A stretch of 64,000 bases of DNA from Adenophora triphylla var. japonica (GCA_022495995.1 JAFEMH010001235.1:372001-436000), one strand, 5' to 3'. Counted from the first letter of the stretch, positions 20,548 to 32,189 are shown. A program made the numbers and translations. Notes: generated by a model not told the origin, from the letters alone.

Positions 20548-22823
20548 TGTAAGTACCCAAATCTGGCTCATGCCTTCCGGTTAATTTTCCCAAAGAATTC
20601 CGGTAATTCTTCCGGTAATTCCCTGACTTTCCTAGAGTTCCTGAACAATTTCGTAACTGCTCCAAGCCTTTTAAGGGGTCAAGGGAATGCTTGGTGATTA
20701 AGAAACACGTTTTTCTTAATCGAGGAACCTTCTAGAAGACTGCCACCTTGCATGTTTCTAGAAGGAACTGGAAATGGCTACTTATGTCGTGCGACATAAT
20801 AGGCCATGAAGACTTCTAGAAGCTTGCCACCTTGCATGTTTCTAGAAGGAACTAGAAGTGGCTACTTATGTCGTGCAACATAATAGGCCATGAAGACTTC
20901 TAGAAGCTTGCCACCTTGCATGTTTCTAGAAGGAAAACGGTTATGGCTTGTTATGTCGTGCGACATAATAAGCCCATGCAGGCAGCCTATAAATAGAGGC
21001 CTTCACCTCTCATTTTGGACACCTCTCCTTCACCCCTCAGTCCCCCTCTATAGAGAATATGCCCAGAAGCCTACTCCCTCCTCACATATCCCCCAAAACA
21101 CACCCTAATCCTCCCAAAATCACTCACCATCCCACACACACTTCCCACACACACCAAGAACCAAGGGTTCTCATTGAACCAAGGCTCAATCTCAAATTCC
21201 TGAGGTTGCTTTTTTGAAGGCTCCTATATCTAACTTGATATAGGAAGTCGTGGTATTTAAGGGTAACGATTTTCTACCCTTTTCCTTCCCCTATCTTCAT
21301 TATATGTGAAATCTCTATGCTAAATGCGTTGATAATGTGGTATTCTGATTAAAGTTGAATGCTTTAGTATCATATTGCCCAGATCCACATCTGATTTCAT
21401 CACATTTCATGTAAAAGCCCCGGCTTGACTTTGTTTTGCATGAACACTCGAGATGAGTGTAGATCCCGCATATCCACACCCTCTTGAAGTGTTCACCATT
21501 GATAAACTTGCTCTCTGAGACCTATTGGTGAAGTAACTTGGCTATATTAAGGCCTTGTTACCTCTGTAGATCCCAGCTGTAAGGTATCTGCAAAGTGGCT
21601 AAGTATGTCACGCGACATAGGCAGCCTATGTCACGCGACATAGGCAACCTATGTCACGCGACAACTTATGCCAGTTTGCAGAACCTTCATCTGTCCATTT
21701 GGTAATCTGATTTTAACTCTTTTCATGCTATAATCTGATGTCAATCTGCACTTAAAATAGCATATCTGCATTTAAAGTAGTATCCTTTGCATCAAAAGAA
21801 CATCTTTTTTATCAAGAGGGCATCTTTTGCATAAAAATCACATCCTTTGTACTCAAAATCTTTTGTCACATTAAAATTGAATCCTTTGCAGCCAAAACTC
21901 ATTTTCATACATAAAATGCCTCCTTCGCATTCAAAATCATTTCTTCATATCAAAGTAGCATCCCTTTTGCCTTCAAAATAACATCTTTATGCATCATTTG
22001 TATCTAAAATTCTATTTTTCCATATAAAGTTGCATCCTTTGCATTAAAATCATTTCTTTACGTAAAAAGCATCCTTTGCAAATCAAAAAGCGTCCTTTGT
22101 AAACCAAAATGTCATCCTTTCACTAAAAATGTCATTTTTATATTAAATCATGCATTTCCCCATGTCCCCATTAGCAACCTTGGAACGGACCGGTGTAAAG
22201 ATCCTATCTTTACATCGTTTCTTCCATAAAGGTTTCATAATCTCTTTAGAAAGGGACAACCTTGAACCCTATATCTCCAATTATCGCTTAAGACGAGTAT
22301 GAAGCATCTATATGAGCTCGACCGTCTTAACGCGTAGGGTTGATGGGCTAAGGACCCTCCTTTTCTAAAGAACCTCATTTTGGACTATAAAAGGGAGTCC
22401 CTCCCTTGATCACGCAAGTCCCGAGGTTAAAAAGCGATGATCACAAGTCCAAGATGAGGACGGGATCAAAATCCCGAATACATAAAATCCAAGAAATCCC
22501 GAGCGACAACCAATAAATGGTTTGTACGTCCGGAAGATGACTTGGGACATTCCCTCCCCCTTATATTCAAACACATTCACACAAGAAAGCACGCAAGCAA
22601 GCAAAATAAACGGAATCTAGGGAGACTTGCTACGGCAAGGCACCTTGGGTGAACGACGATCTGTTCTTCCCAAGGGGTAACTTAACCTCCGAACCCATAA
22701 AACCTTTTTTTCAAAGTTTTGAGGTAATCAAAATGGCGTGGCGACTCCGTTTTTCAAATTAAACCGGATGTCTTCAAACTCGCGTGAATTTCCAATACAC
22801 AAAATTTGGGGCACACATTCACA
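20548..22823 (+). repeat. 3' LTR of element B (2276 bp)
   Basis: Same ends and order as the 5' LTR, with three rather than four 84-bp units. TATA box at 20988-20995 with the palindrome at 20952-20967. Ends ACA at 22823, followed by the GCCGT duplication. Confidence 0.95.
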
Positions 22824-22828
22824 GCCGT
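22824..22828. repeat. Right target-site duplication of element B (GCCGT)
   Basis: Matches 7109-7113. Confidence 0.95.
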
Positions 22829-24102
22829 GCGTGAGTCAAGATCGAAGTCATTGCCAGGTCAAGATCTTGCCAATTTTTCCTTGTCGGAATTTTGGCAGAG
22901 CTTCGCTTGAGCGAAAGATCTTTGGATTTTCTTGGCAAGGACTCGGTCTCGACTCTTACGCATTCCGTGCAGGTCAAGGTCGAAGTCAACGCCGGAGTCA
23001 AGATCTTGCCATTTTTTCCTTTGTTGGAATTTTGGCAGAGCTCCGCTTGTGCGGAAGATCTTTTGACTCTTGGCACAGACTCGGTCTCGACTCTTACGCA
23101 TTCCGTGCAGGTCAAGGTCGAAGTCAATGTCGGAGTCAAGATTCTACTGATTTTTCCTTGTCGGAATTTCGGCAGAGTTTCGCTTGAGCAAAAGATCTTG
23201 ACTTCCGTTATGGACTAAGGCTTGATCTTTACGGGGATATGCAACTGGGCTATATGACACGGACTAGACCAAAAACCAACCAAAAGTCACGGTTTTTTTG
23301 AAACGTGTGACACAGATTGTGCATTGGTCGACACTGGCTGCTATGGGGAGTTTGGGGTGATTTCGTGCGCGCCCGGGAGCATCGTAAGGCTGTCCGTGAC
23401 TGCAGCTGAAAAACCACCCCGGGTTTAAAGGGACGTGCGTGCAAAGTGTACAGGATATATATAAAGTGCGCGTAGTGTGCGGCCTCCTAAAAATATTCCT
23501 TTTTGAGTTAAAACAGAGATTTACATAAATGTGTTTTAAAGGAATAATTTTTCGGGACGGGGGAAAATGCAACAGATAAGGCACATAAATTTTCTGGGAG
23601 CCCCAATCAATCTTGGAACTGAATAGCCCCAAGCTGCCAAGGCTGTCAGATTATCCTCAATTTTTTTTCTGGTGGAATTGCCACTGAAGCCGCCCGGTCA
23701 GAATCCAAGGAGGATTGAGTCGTACGACTGCATGGATTAATTTTCCAGGTTCCACTCCTTTGCTATTTCAGGTTGTTTCCCGAACATTTTAGGCACCTTT
23801 TTAGCCTTGAGAAGGCTTCCTGTTCAAAGTATGCACAATTCCCAAGATGCAAATGATGCAATGCAAGGCAAAGAAAGCAAGCACGATAAATTGGAATCCG
23901 CGATGGGAGTCTAACCCGCTCAAAGGAAAAAAGCTTTCTTTTTAGTTTTTTTTTTTCGAAAAGAGATACCGGTACGTGGGATTGTTAGACCACCGTTTAT
24001 CCCAAGCCCCGGGTTAGGGAGCGATACAGGAAGGTTAAATGGTTTCCACCTATATACCGGGTATCGTTTATTTTGAAAATGAAAGCTTTTCTCCTCTGGA
24101 TT
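22829..24102 (-). other. Element A leader, LTR-proximal part
   Basis: Reverse complement of the element B leader. It contains nearly three copies of a 138-bp unit (starts at 22835, 22973, 23111; B has about two) and the conserved block at 23466-23482. No gene. Confidence 0.85.
22835..23215 (-). repeat. 138-bp tandem units in the element A leader
   Basis: GTCAAG(A/G)TCGAAGTC recurs at 22835, 22973 and 23111. Each unit includes AATTTT/TCGGCAGAG and GACTCGGTCTCGACTCTTAC. Open frames in this region follow the repeat and are not genes. Confidence 0.88.
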
Positions 24103-24120
24103 TCCCCAGCGGAGTCGCCA
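24103..24120 (-). promoter_or_regulatory. Primer binding site of element A, complementary to tRNA-Arg
   Basis: On the minus strand it reads TGGCGACTCCGCTGGGGA, identical to the site in B, three bases after the LTR end. Confidence 0.9.
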
Positions 24121-24123
24121 AAC

Positions 24124-25891
24124 TGTGAATGTGTGCCCGAATTATAAATTTTTGGTTTTTTTTTTTAGATCGGATTCACGCGAGTTTGAAAACATCCGAT
24201 TTAATTTAAAAAACGGAGTCGCCACGCCATTTTGATTTCCTCAAAACTTTGAAAAAAAAATGATTTTTAGGGTTCGGAGGTTAAGTTACCCCTTGGGAAG
24301 AACGGATCGTCGTTCACCCAAGGTGCCTTGCCGTAGCAAGTCTTCCTAGATTCCATTTTTCGTGCTTGCTTGTTTGCTTTCTTGTGTGCATGTGTTGAAA
24401 AGAGAGGGGGGAATGTCCCAAGTTGTCTTTCGGACGTACAAACCATTTATTGGTTGTCGCTCGGGATTCCTTGGATTTTTGTGTGTTCGGGATTTTGATC
24501 CCGTCCTCATCTTGGACTTGTGATCATCACTATTTGACATTGGTTCTTGCGTGATCGAGAGAATGACTCTCTTTTATAGTCCAAAATGGGGTTCTTTAGG
24601 AAAGGAGTGACCTTAGCCCATCAATCCTACGCCTTGAGACGATTGAGCTTATATGGGAGCTATCATGCTCGTCTCAAGCGATTATCGGAGATATAGGTTC
24701 AAGGTTTTATCTCTTTCTAAAGAAATTGTGGCACCTTTAATGGAAGAAACGATGTAAAGATAGGATCTTTACACCGGTTCATACCGAAGGTTGCTAATGG
24801 GGACATGGGGAAATGCATGTAAAAATGACATTTTTAGTGAAAAGATGACATTTTTGGGTGCAAAGGATGCTTTTAATTTGTAAGGGATGCTTTTTAAGTA
24901 AAGAAAGGATTTTCATGCAAAGGATGCATTTTTATAAGGAAAATTAGCATTTTATAAGCAAAGGATGCACAAAGATGACATTTTGAAAGCAAAAGATGCT
25001 ACTTTGATGGTAAAGACATGATTTTTAGTGCAAAGGATGCATCTTTGTTCATGAAAATGGGTTTTAGGTGCAAAGGATGCACCTTTATGATAAAGACATG
25101 ATTTTTATATGCAAAGGATGCATTTTTAATGGAAAGCATGGATTTTTAGGTGCAAATGATGCACCTTTATTGTAAAGATTACATTTTTAGGAGTAAAGGA
25201 TGCTAAAAATCATATTTTTATGAGCAAAGGATGCAATGGTAATGCAAAGGATGCAATGGGAAGAGGATATGATCTACATGAATAAAGATAAGATCTTTAA
25301 CAACAAATACCAAGTCCCAAGCAAGATAATAGCAATATATGAATACAATGAGAAATTAAATCACATAGGCATTATAATGCAAGGAAAAGGGGGTGAGAGG
25401 TTACCAATGGTGGTGACCTCTTCTTCTTCGGATCTTGCCTAGCGGAGGGACCACTTCTTGGAGGCTTCAAGGAGGAGGGAGGTGGCTTTTTGGCACTTCT
25501 TCAACTTCCTAATTTTGCAGCAGTGTTTAGAGAGCTTTTGGGACTGAATATGGTGTTTTGTTGGTGTTTGTTGGTGTGTAAAATGGGAAGATGAGGGCTC
25601 TATTTATAGGCAGTCTGGATAAGGCTAATGAGGCCGTGCGGCTAGGGGTTCTTGGCTAATGCAGCCGTGCGGCATTATCCTGTGTGACTCAGCATATTTC
25701 TAGAATCATGCAAGGTGTCACTTCTAGAAGGTTGCCAAATACAATTAAAACGTGCCTTTTTAATTTAGAGCAGTCCCTTCATTCCTCGGAAGGTTCGGAA
25801 CAGTTTCGGAATTGCTCCCGAACTTTAGAAAAGTCCGGGAAATTGCCGGGAAAATTAACCGGAAGGCATGAGCCAGATTTGGGTACTTACA
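24124..25891 (-). repeat. 5' LTR of element A (1768 bp)
   Basis: On the minus strand it starts TGTAAGTACCC (25891) and ends CATTCACA (24124), the same termini as B. The TATA box reads TATTTATA on plus at 25601-25608. Two GCCGTGCGGC palindromes lie at 25633-25642 and 25664-25673, upstream of it. Downstream there is an array of GCAAAGGATGC words (about 24810-25260). Confidence 0.9.
25601..25673 (-). promoter_or_regulatory. Core promoter of element A LTR: TATA box and two GC-rich palindromes
   Basis: TATA at 25601-25608 (reverse). GCCGTGCGGC at 25633-25642 and 25664-25673; the nearer copy is separated from the TATA box by 24 bp. Position mirrors the palindromes of B and D while the arms differ. 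Confidence 0.7.
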
Positions 25892-26376
25892 AGAGTCACA
25901 GCAATTCTCTCTCTCTAGCTCTTTGAAGGTTTGAAGACGGTAAAAAGGGTTTGAGGAAGAAGGGTTTGGTATTTATAAGGCCTACCAATACGGGTTAAAC
26001 CCGTTTGACCCGTATTAATTAGCCCACAAACCGCTCCTCGAACCGTGAACTGTCTCCAAACGTTTGAAATTTCGAAAATTCCGCCGGTTAGCATTTAATA
26101 CCCCTCTTAGATGGCTGACACGTACCCCTCCGTACCTGCCACGTGCTGTCTTTTCATATACCAAGGGGTCCACTTGCAAACCGGGAGGCAGAGCATTCAA
26201 GGCACACGTGTCTCCTATCTGTGCTTTCCGAACGTGTCCATAAGCCCATGAGGCAAAGCAACAACCAACAAAAAATGCCAACACTGGTGCTCGCCAAAGC
26301 AGCGGTCTGATCCAACCGAGCTTCTAGTACCTCCTCGCTCAGACCATAAATAATCACACTTGGAGCTAGGGGCCAT
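25892..26376 (+). mobile_element. Remnant 3' internal region of an older Tat element (F) hit by element A
   Basis: The stretch ends in GGAGCTAGGGGCCAT directly before an LTR-like start TGATGAG, as a polypurine tract would; element C has a very similar GGGGGCCAC tract. On the minus strand a TATA box (plus TATTTATA at 25970-25977) is followed by a CT-rich, untranslated-leader-like sequence up to 25892, where element A is inserted. This resembles the antisense promoter of element C. A host promoter is the alternative; G-box CACGTG at 26140-26145 fits either. Confidence 0.5.
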
Positions 26377-27268
26377 TGATGAGCCCGGTTCTGCTGGACC
26401 GGGCCCACGCTCGATCTGGTCCAAGAAATCAGTGACGTGACATTCTCTAGACCGCTGAAGTCAAGACCGCGAACAGATAGATTCTTGAGGTCAAGATCGC
26501 GCTCTTCTCCGCATCCTTCTAATCCAAGACCGGAGGGATCCTGACCGCTAGATTGGTGCCCGCATAAGTTATGACCGCTAGATTGGTACCCGCAGGAGGT
26601 ATGACCGCTCCATCTGTGCCCGCGTCAAATACCTTTGATCGCGCCCAAGATGTTGACCGCGGGCTCATACCTGCCTCCCGGTTATCTCACCTGCCTCCCG
26701 GTTAATGTCAAGCCTTACTGAGCACGTTAGCTTACTGGCTCTGACATGCAAGTTGCCGGCTCCCCCATCACGCATTTAATGCGGCTCAGTCAGGCGCCTA
26801 CTATTTCATTTAATGCACCAAGCCATATACACGGCTCATGTCCCTTTCAGCCATGCCCCCTCTGCAGTCAATGTTTGCTCCCTGACAGGGCCAATTAGCT
26901 GCGGACACGTGTAGATGGTCAAATACCAAAGTACCCCCCAGGGTTGATCTCATTGCTTACATCAACAAGCACCTCTCCATTGCCTATAAATAAAAGACCT
27001 TTGTCCCCTTGGGCAAGGTAAGTTCCAAATATATTGAGTAAGCCATATTATTCTAAACCCTAAACACATACACACACTCCAATATATTCAAACGTCTTAT
27101 ATATCTCAGTATTCTTACTCTCACACCCGAGAGTCTGAGTTGGAGTAACATCCAACTTTGACCTTAACGGTGCTTGTTTGTGTTGTGTTCTAGGTACGAT
27201 AAACAACCAAATATATCAAGCCAGATATCCTTGAACCGCTCTTGACCCTAAAAAGCTTGACGTCATCA
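26377..27268 (+). repeat. Probable 3' or solo LTR (892 bp) of Tat-like element F
   Basis: Starts TGATGA and ends TCATCA, a 6-bp terminal inverted repeat. It has a TATA box (GCCTATAAATAAAAG near 26980) and downstream an R/U5-like tract ending in a TTCTAGGTACG phrase. Three imperfect units of about 32 bp (GACCGCTAGATTGGT-type) lie near 26540-26620. No matching 5-bp duplication at the two ends (GCCAT versus CGTAT), which fits a 3' LTR whose element continues elsewhere. Confidence 0.6.
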
Positions 27269-28074
27269 CGTATTATTTCCCGTATGTACGCTACATTTAC
27301 AAGATGCAAAAGTAAAGAAAATATTTGTTTTCACACGCCAAAATGGCTCCTAAATAAAGATGAAATCGAGATTCATATAGTATTCCTCTTGAAATAATCT
27401 ATATCAGCCGACTACAAATCATTTTGATATTATTGTCCGTCGTTGGACAAAATATATATAAACAATTTTATATTTCGGTTATGTGATATGTATTAGTACT
27501 CGGTATTAAATTCCAGCAATTTTTCATATCAAAGGAAATATTTGTGTTTTTTTAGTTCAGGACACGTTTTTTTTTTTTTAATTTTTTTTTAATTAAAAAA
27601 AATAATTTTAAGGGCAAAATGGGAAAGGGACAAATGTATGAGGGCAAAATGGAAAATTTTGCCGCTTGATACTGTTCATTCAACTGTTCACACCCTTCCC
27701 TCATTTATACTATAGATGCTAAATTTTGAAAATTAAATGATTTTACTTTTACAGTTTTGAAAATATAATTATCTTTTTACGACAAGTAAAAATTGGTCAA
27801 TGAAAACATCTTTATTGGACGGGAAGATTAAAACAAAGTTCTAATTTACTCTTACGCTCATGATTTAATTATATGATAGATTATTAAGGATTTTTATATA
27901 ATTATACTAATAATAGTGCTTAAATTTTAACTTTTCTTAAATGTCTCCAAAAATTAGGTGGTGAGATTTTAATTCAACGGTGGGGTTATAATTTAATTAT
28001 GCATCTCTTATTATGCACAATACATTCTCCAACAATGATATTAATATTTTGAACAATTACATTAACAAAAATTA
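27269..28074. other. AT-rich unassigned sequence
   Basis: No gene. There is a long T/A-rich tract at 27550-27610 and 'GGGCAAAATGG' twice near 27610-27650. It may be remnants of old transposons. I see nothing that can be named. Confidence 0.5.
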
Positions 28075-28426
28075 GCCGAGGAGCATGAATGTTTTATCTC
28101 GGCATTTGTATATAAGCCGAGATGCATGATTTTGCTTCCTCGTCATTTGATGATCGGCTGATATGTGAAGATGCCGGGGTGAATGATTTTGTCTCCTCGT
28201 CACTTGATGATATGACGAGGTAAGAATTTTTCTCTCCTCGTCACTTGTGATATCTCGGAATATGATGAGCCAGGTATGAAGATATAAGGCCGAGATGAAT
28301 GCTCCTCGGCATACGAGGAAGATGTTCCTCGGCCCTGATACTTGTGTATTGGATTATGTTGATGGCCCAATCCCTCTGGGCCCAACTCGGACGAGCCCAT
28401 GTTCGTATCTCGGTTTATACTGTTCA
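28075..28426 (-). repeat. Truncated 3' LTR of element C (352 bp, U3 part only)
   Basis: Matches 39922-40273. On minus it begins TGAACAGTATAAACCGAGAT right after a polypurine tract, but homology stops at 28075, where the 5' LTR continues for about 400 bp with TATA box and U5. The bases outside are AATTA (28070-28074) against TATTA beyond the 5' LTR (40274-40278), a 4 of 5 match. Confidence 0.85.
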
Positions 28427-28441
28427 GTGGCCCCCGACTTT
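28427..28441 (-). promoter_or_regulatory. Polypurine tract of element C
   Basis: On the minus strand GAAAGTCGGGGGCCAC ends exactly at the 3' LTR start TGAACAG. It would prime plus-strand DNA synthesis. Confidence 0.85.
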
Positions 28442-28670
28442 CTAGCTCGTCTTAGGATGAGGAGAAAGTCATCTCGTCCTCGTCTTATAGGATACGAACA
28501 GACTTGGACACGTGTCCTTGGCGTTGCTTGATATATCTGACGGTTAAAATTCTAATGATGACATGGGTCCCCCCAGTCTTGTCATGCCTTGAAAGTTGTT
28601 ACCAGCATTTAATTCTTGGGGCGTCATACCCATTTATTTGCTTTACCCATGGGTTGACCCGGTTTGGTGG

Positions 28671-28677
28671 AGTATAA
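28671..28677 (+). promoter_or_regulatory. TATA box of the antisense promoter in element C
   Basis: GTATAAAAAGC lies on the plus strand about 410 bp before the ATG of the antisense ORF and about 245 bp from the 3' LTR. It is well placed to drive that ORF independently of the LTR. Confidence 0.65.
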
Positions 28678-29085
28678 AAAGCTAAAACCCTTTCAGTTAA
28701 ACCTTTACACACCCCAATTGTTTGAGAGCAAAGGCAAGACTCACCGACAATTCTCCGGTCTTCATCTTACCCAGTTTTCGGCGAAGCTTTGTTTCTCCGG
28801 CGTTGTTGTTTCTGTTGTGATTCCAACCGTTTCTTCAAGATCAGGTATGAATTTTCTTCCTTCCTACGCATTCCGTTCATGATTTTGCGTTTTCTAGGGT
28901 TTTTAGGAGAGAATTCGAATGTGTCAAGAAAAATGGACCGCCATTGTTGAAGGTTGAAGCTTTTCTTCATGATTTTTTTGCTTTTAACTCTCAAACACTT
29001 TGAATCTTTGATTTTCTTTGTATTTTGTATGAACTTCTTTGAATATTGAATAAAATCCCCCATTGATCTTTGATTCCCCTTAGAA

Positions 29086-32037
29086 ATGGCTCGTTCTTGG
29101 GACCATTCTCCCCGATTCCGTTATGGATATCACACCGGCAATCTGAGGGTTTATCGGAGAGAGAGGGGACCTTGGTTGATGCTGACCCTGAATGATATAG
29201 GAAAAAGGTTGAGAATTTATGGTCGTACTCGGATGTTCCTTCAATATCCAGATTCCACAAGAATAGATAGGATTGTGTCTGATTCCCCCAATGTTATTGT
29301 ATTTGAGGATAGGGCTGAGATGATGGAGGACATTGAACTGTTCTACCCGTCTTCAGATCGTATAGTTCGTGAGCGTCTTAGTGGTAAGGCTCCCTCCTCG
29401 GCCTTATATAATGACGAGGAGGGGTATCTCCCTTCCCCGTCTTAAGATCAGCCATTGACGAGGTAACTAACTTTGTCCCCTCGTCTTTTTGCAAATATGA
29501 CGGAAGAGAAGGAGAGACCTCCTCGTCCCCCCAAATAGTTGATGCTTTTATGGAGGGTGCCCAGGTTGAGGGTAGCAAAGGCCGAGGGAGTAGAGGCCGA
29601 GGTGGAAGGCAACGACGAGAGAGGCCTCCAAAGGTCGGGGATCCCATGCTGGAGAAGCTATACTACAAATACGGGGTGGAAAAAATCGAATATAAATTAA
29701 CTTATATTGGCAAACCCGATTTGAAGACAGAAAAGGAGGAGAGGAGCTTCTACTATAATGAAGACTATGTCCACTTCTATTTCAAACAATTTCAACAAGG
29801 GCTCCGTCTTCCTTTGGACCCCTTTATCAATGAATTCTTAGATGACGTGAGGGCAGTGCCGGCCATGCTGGGAGCCAATGGTACCAGGGTTCTGGTTAGT
29901 TTCATTGTCCTTTGCCGTAGCTTAGGTTATGAGCCGACCATGGGAGCTTTTCGGCACTTCTACCAAGTCAGCTTTGTCTCGGACAGTTGGCTCCTCATCA
30001 TCCGAAGTGCACCCAAGAAACCTAAACTTCTTCTTCCCATGTTCAGCAAGGTTGCAGGTTGGGAAAACCATGCAATTAGGGTTGAGAGCCGCCAAGGCTG
30101 GGAGTTCCAATCCCCTTGCAAGGCTCCAACTTCATCAGGTCCTGTTCAACAGTATGAATGGACCCAGGCTTTGATCAAGCGTCTTGAGGATTTTGCCGAG
30201 GTGGGGCTTCTCAACTGGTCGGCAATAGAAACTTCTGATCATTATTATGTCCAGGCAGGATTAATGCCGGGGCCGAAGGACGGGGTGGTTCCCCTCGTCA
30301 CTGTTAAGAGGGGAAGGCTTTTAATGATTGGGCAGTACATCCCGGCCTCATTTTTCATGAGGATTGTCCGAGGTGTAAAATCCCTCCCCTCGATCAATGT
30401 CTGGAAGAAATAGATGTGGTTGGATGTAAATATTTAACTCTGATACTTTGCATTTTTTTCAGAGTTTTTGTTGGCTTTCCTTATGCTCGCATTTAACCAT
30501 CTCTCCCTTGTCTTTGCAGATTTGACCCCCGAGGAAGAAGCAGAACTAGCCATGAAGAGGTTGAGTCCTATGGAGCTGGTGAAGCAGAAGAGGAAACAAG
30601 TCAAGAAGTCGGGCTTGACGGAGAGAATGGAGGATGCCAACGCCCGAAACCTTATACTCAGTGCTCAGGGTGACCATCCCCTTCCCCTCAAATTGCACGA
30701 AGAGGTGAATGTCGAGGAAGCTACGTCCGAGGAACGGGCTACTCAATCAACTATAGAGGGGCATAGCCTCCATGCTGATGCCGAGGAGGCGAGGGCCGAA
30801 GAAACCGACCTCATCGCAAGGCGTTCTGGCTCCAAGAGGCCTGCAGGCGTCTCAGCCGAGGAACCTTCATCCAAGAGGCCTGCTGGTGAAACTTCCAACC
30901 CCCAGGCTCCTCCCGTCCTCACCATCCAAACCGTCAAAACCTATGACGAGGCCGATGAGCTGGCTCGGTGCCTGGCTGCCAATGTCCCCCGTCTGAGGGG
31001 TATTCCTCTGCAGAATAGAAAGGGGCCCCTACTGAGATTGGGCCGAGTTCCTGTCCAAAGAGCCTTGGACTAGGAAGCTTATGAGGCTCTTGTCAAAGAG
31101 ATGCCTAGCCAAGAAAACTTGTTATGCCACAAGGGACTTTTAATTGCTGAGGTAACTATCTAGTCTTGTTGATCTCGTAACTTTATACTTGATAGATTCC
31201 TGACTTTGTCTTTTCTTGCAGCTGGCCTCTGTCACGGCTTATGAAAATGTCTTGGCAAAGAACAATGCCAGGCACTTGCATGAGGCTAAGACCGCCCAAG
31301 AAAGGGGCGAGGCCGAGAAGGTGGCTCTGGCTGCCCTGCTGAAAACCAAGGATGTTGAGCTCGAAGCTGCTCAGGCCAAGGTAGAGGCCGAGGTGAAGAG
31401 AGCCGAGGAGGCTCGTGCTTAGGCCAAAGATGCCCGTGATAAAGCCGAGGACCAACTCCGGCTAAAAAAATCTGAGTTGGAGGAGGCGAGGAAGGGCAAG
31501 GCCGAGGTCCAAGTGAGGGCCGAGGAAGCCGAAGCCAAGTGCCGAGGCTATGAAGCTACCCTTGTCACTAGGGAGGAAGCGGCTGTGATCCGCTTCAAGG
31601 AGAGCCAAGCCTTCCAGGATGCGGTGGACGAGAAGGTTGCCACCATGTTTGAGAACGGCTATCTCCATCTCGCTCGCCGTATCTTAGCTGACCCCTCCGC
31701 AGGCTTGGACATTAATAGGGTTGCTCATCCGATCTGCCGGGATCAATATGACGAGGAAGCTAGGGCTCTTCACCACCTGGTTCCGTTTTCTGATTATAAC
31801 TTGGAAATCATGGCTGAGAAAGATGCCCAAGAAGGCCGAGCAGTGTGGGAGCCAGCCTCTGTCGTCACCGGCAATATCAAAGCCTTGGTGGAGGCGATCC
31901 AAGATGAAGGAGCTGAGGACGAGGAGATAAATGCCGAGGAGACGGGGGCTCAAGCTGATCAGACCAACCTTCCCCCTCCTGGCTCTATGACGAAGGAATG
32001 GCTTGAAAAGCCTTTTGGTGATGACCAGCAAACTTAG
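29086..32037 (+). pseudogene. Antisense multi-exon ORF of element C, Transposase_28 (putative gypsy-type) protein with coiled coil
   Basis: First ATG 29086 (MARSWDHSPRFRYGYHTGNL). The second block (29550-30413) contains LRLPLDPFINEFLDDVRAVP and VLVSFIVLCRSLGYEPT, the hallmark of the 'putative gypsy type transposon' domain (PF04195-like). A third block (30468-31073) is charged. A clear intron (GTAACT to TTGCAG, about 31152-31220) joins ...LIAE to LASVTAYENVLAKNNARH. The last block is an Ala/Glu-rich coiled coil with one in-frame TAG (31420-31422) and ends at TAG 32035-32037. Other likely introns lie near 29463 and 30428-30460. A poly(A)-like AATGAA follows near 32104. Function is unknown; the coiled coil suggests oligomerisation. 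Confidence 0.75.
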
Positions 32038-32189
32038 GATAGGATTTTTTCTTTTTCCTTTTTTGTAATAGATGGTTGGGACTTGTACTTTTCTTTGAAC
32101 ATCAATGAAAAAGTCCTTGTTGTTTTAATTCATATTGTTTCCATGAATTGTTTGTATTTCTGTATGCTAGGCATAGGCACCAGATTTGT

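Larger units (their letters stand above)
7114..22823 (+). mobile_element. Element B: 15.7-kb non-autonomous Tat-type LTR retrotransposon (gag-only, TR-GAG-like), inserted in element A
   Basis: Order: 5' LTR 7114-9473, tRNA-Arg primer site 9477-9494, leader, reduced gag 11682-13082, a 3' region with tandem arrays and an antisense ORF, 3' LTR 20548-22823. Both LTRs start TGTAAGTACCC and end CATTCACA. A perfect 5-bp duplication flanks the element. No protease, RT, RNase H or integrase is seen between gag and the 3' LTR, so mobility would need enzymes in trans, for example from relatives like A or D. This matches the published TR-GAG idea of non-autonomous elements that keep gag. The LTRs look very similar by eye, so it is the youngest Tat insertion here. 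Confidence 0.93.
1..25891 (-). mobile_element. Element A: Tat-clade Ty3/gypsy LTR retrotransposon, minus strand, split by element B and cut by the left edge
   Basis: Reading on the minus strand, the parts in order are: 5' LTR (24124-25891), tRNA-Arg primer site (24103-24120), leader (24102 down to 22829, then 7113 down to 6480 across element B), an unrecognised 5' ORF, RT, RNase H, a second RNase H and integrase, then an antisense ORF (1-1398). The 3' LTR is outside the window. Dual RNase H, the tRNA-Arg primer site and the antisense ORF are Tat-clade marks. Pol has stops and frameshifts, so the copy is dead. The five bases after the LTR are AGAGT (25892-25896); the matching duplication should lie left of the window. 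Confidence 0.85.

Noticed and set aside
22738..23218. Two overlapping ORFs of 108-149 residues in the element A leader
   Set aside because: They follow the 138-bp leader repeat (46 codons) and begin inside the element B LTR.
26101..26160. Host gene promoter with G-box CACGTG
   Set aside because: The adjacent PPT-like tract and LTR ends make an old Tat element more likely; kept only as an alternative.
30546..31455. Minus-strand ORFs inside the antisense ORF of element C
   Set aside because: Shadow frames of the Ala/Glu-rich coding region on the plus strand.
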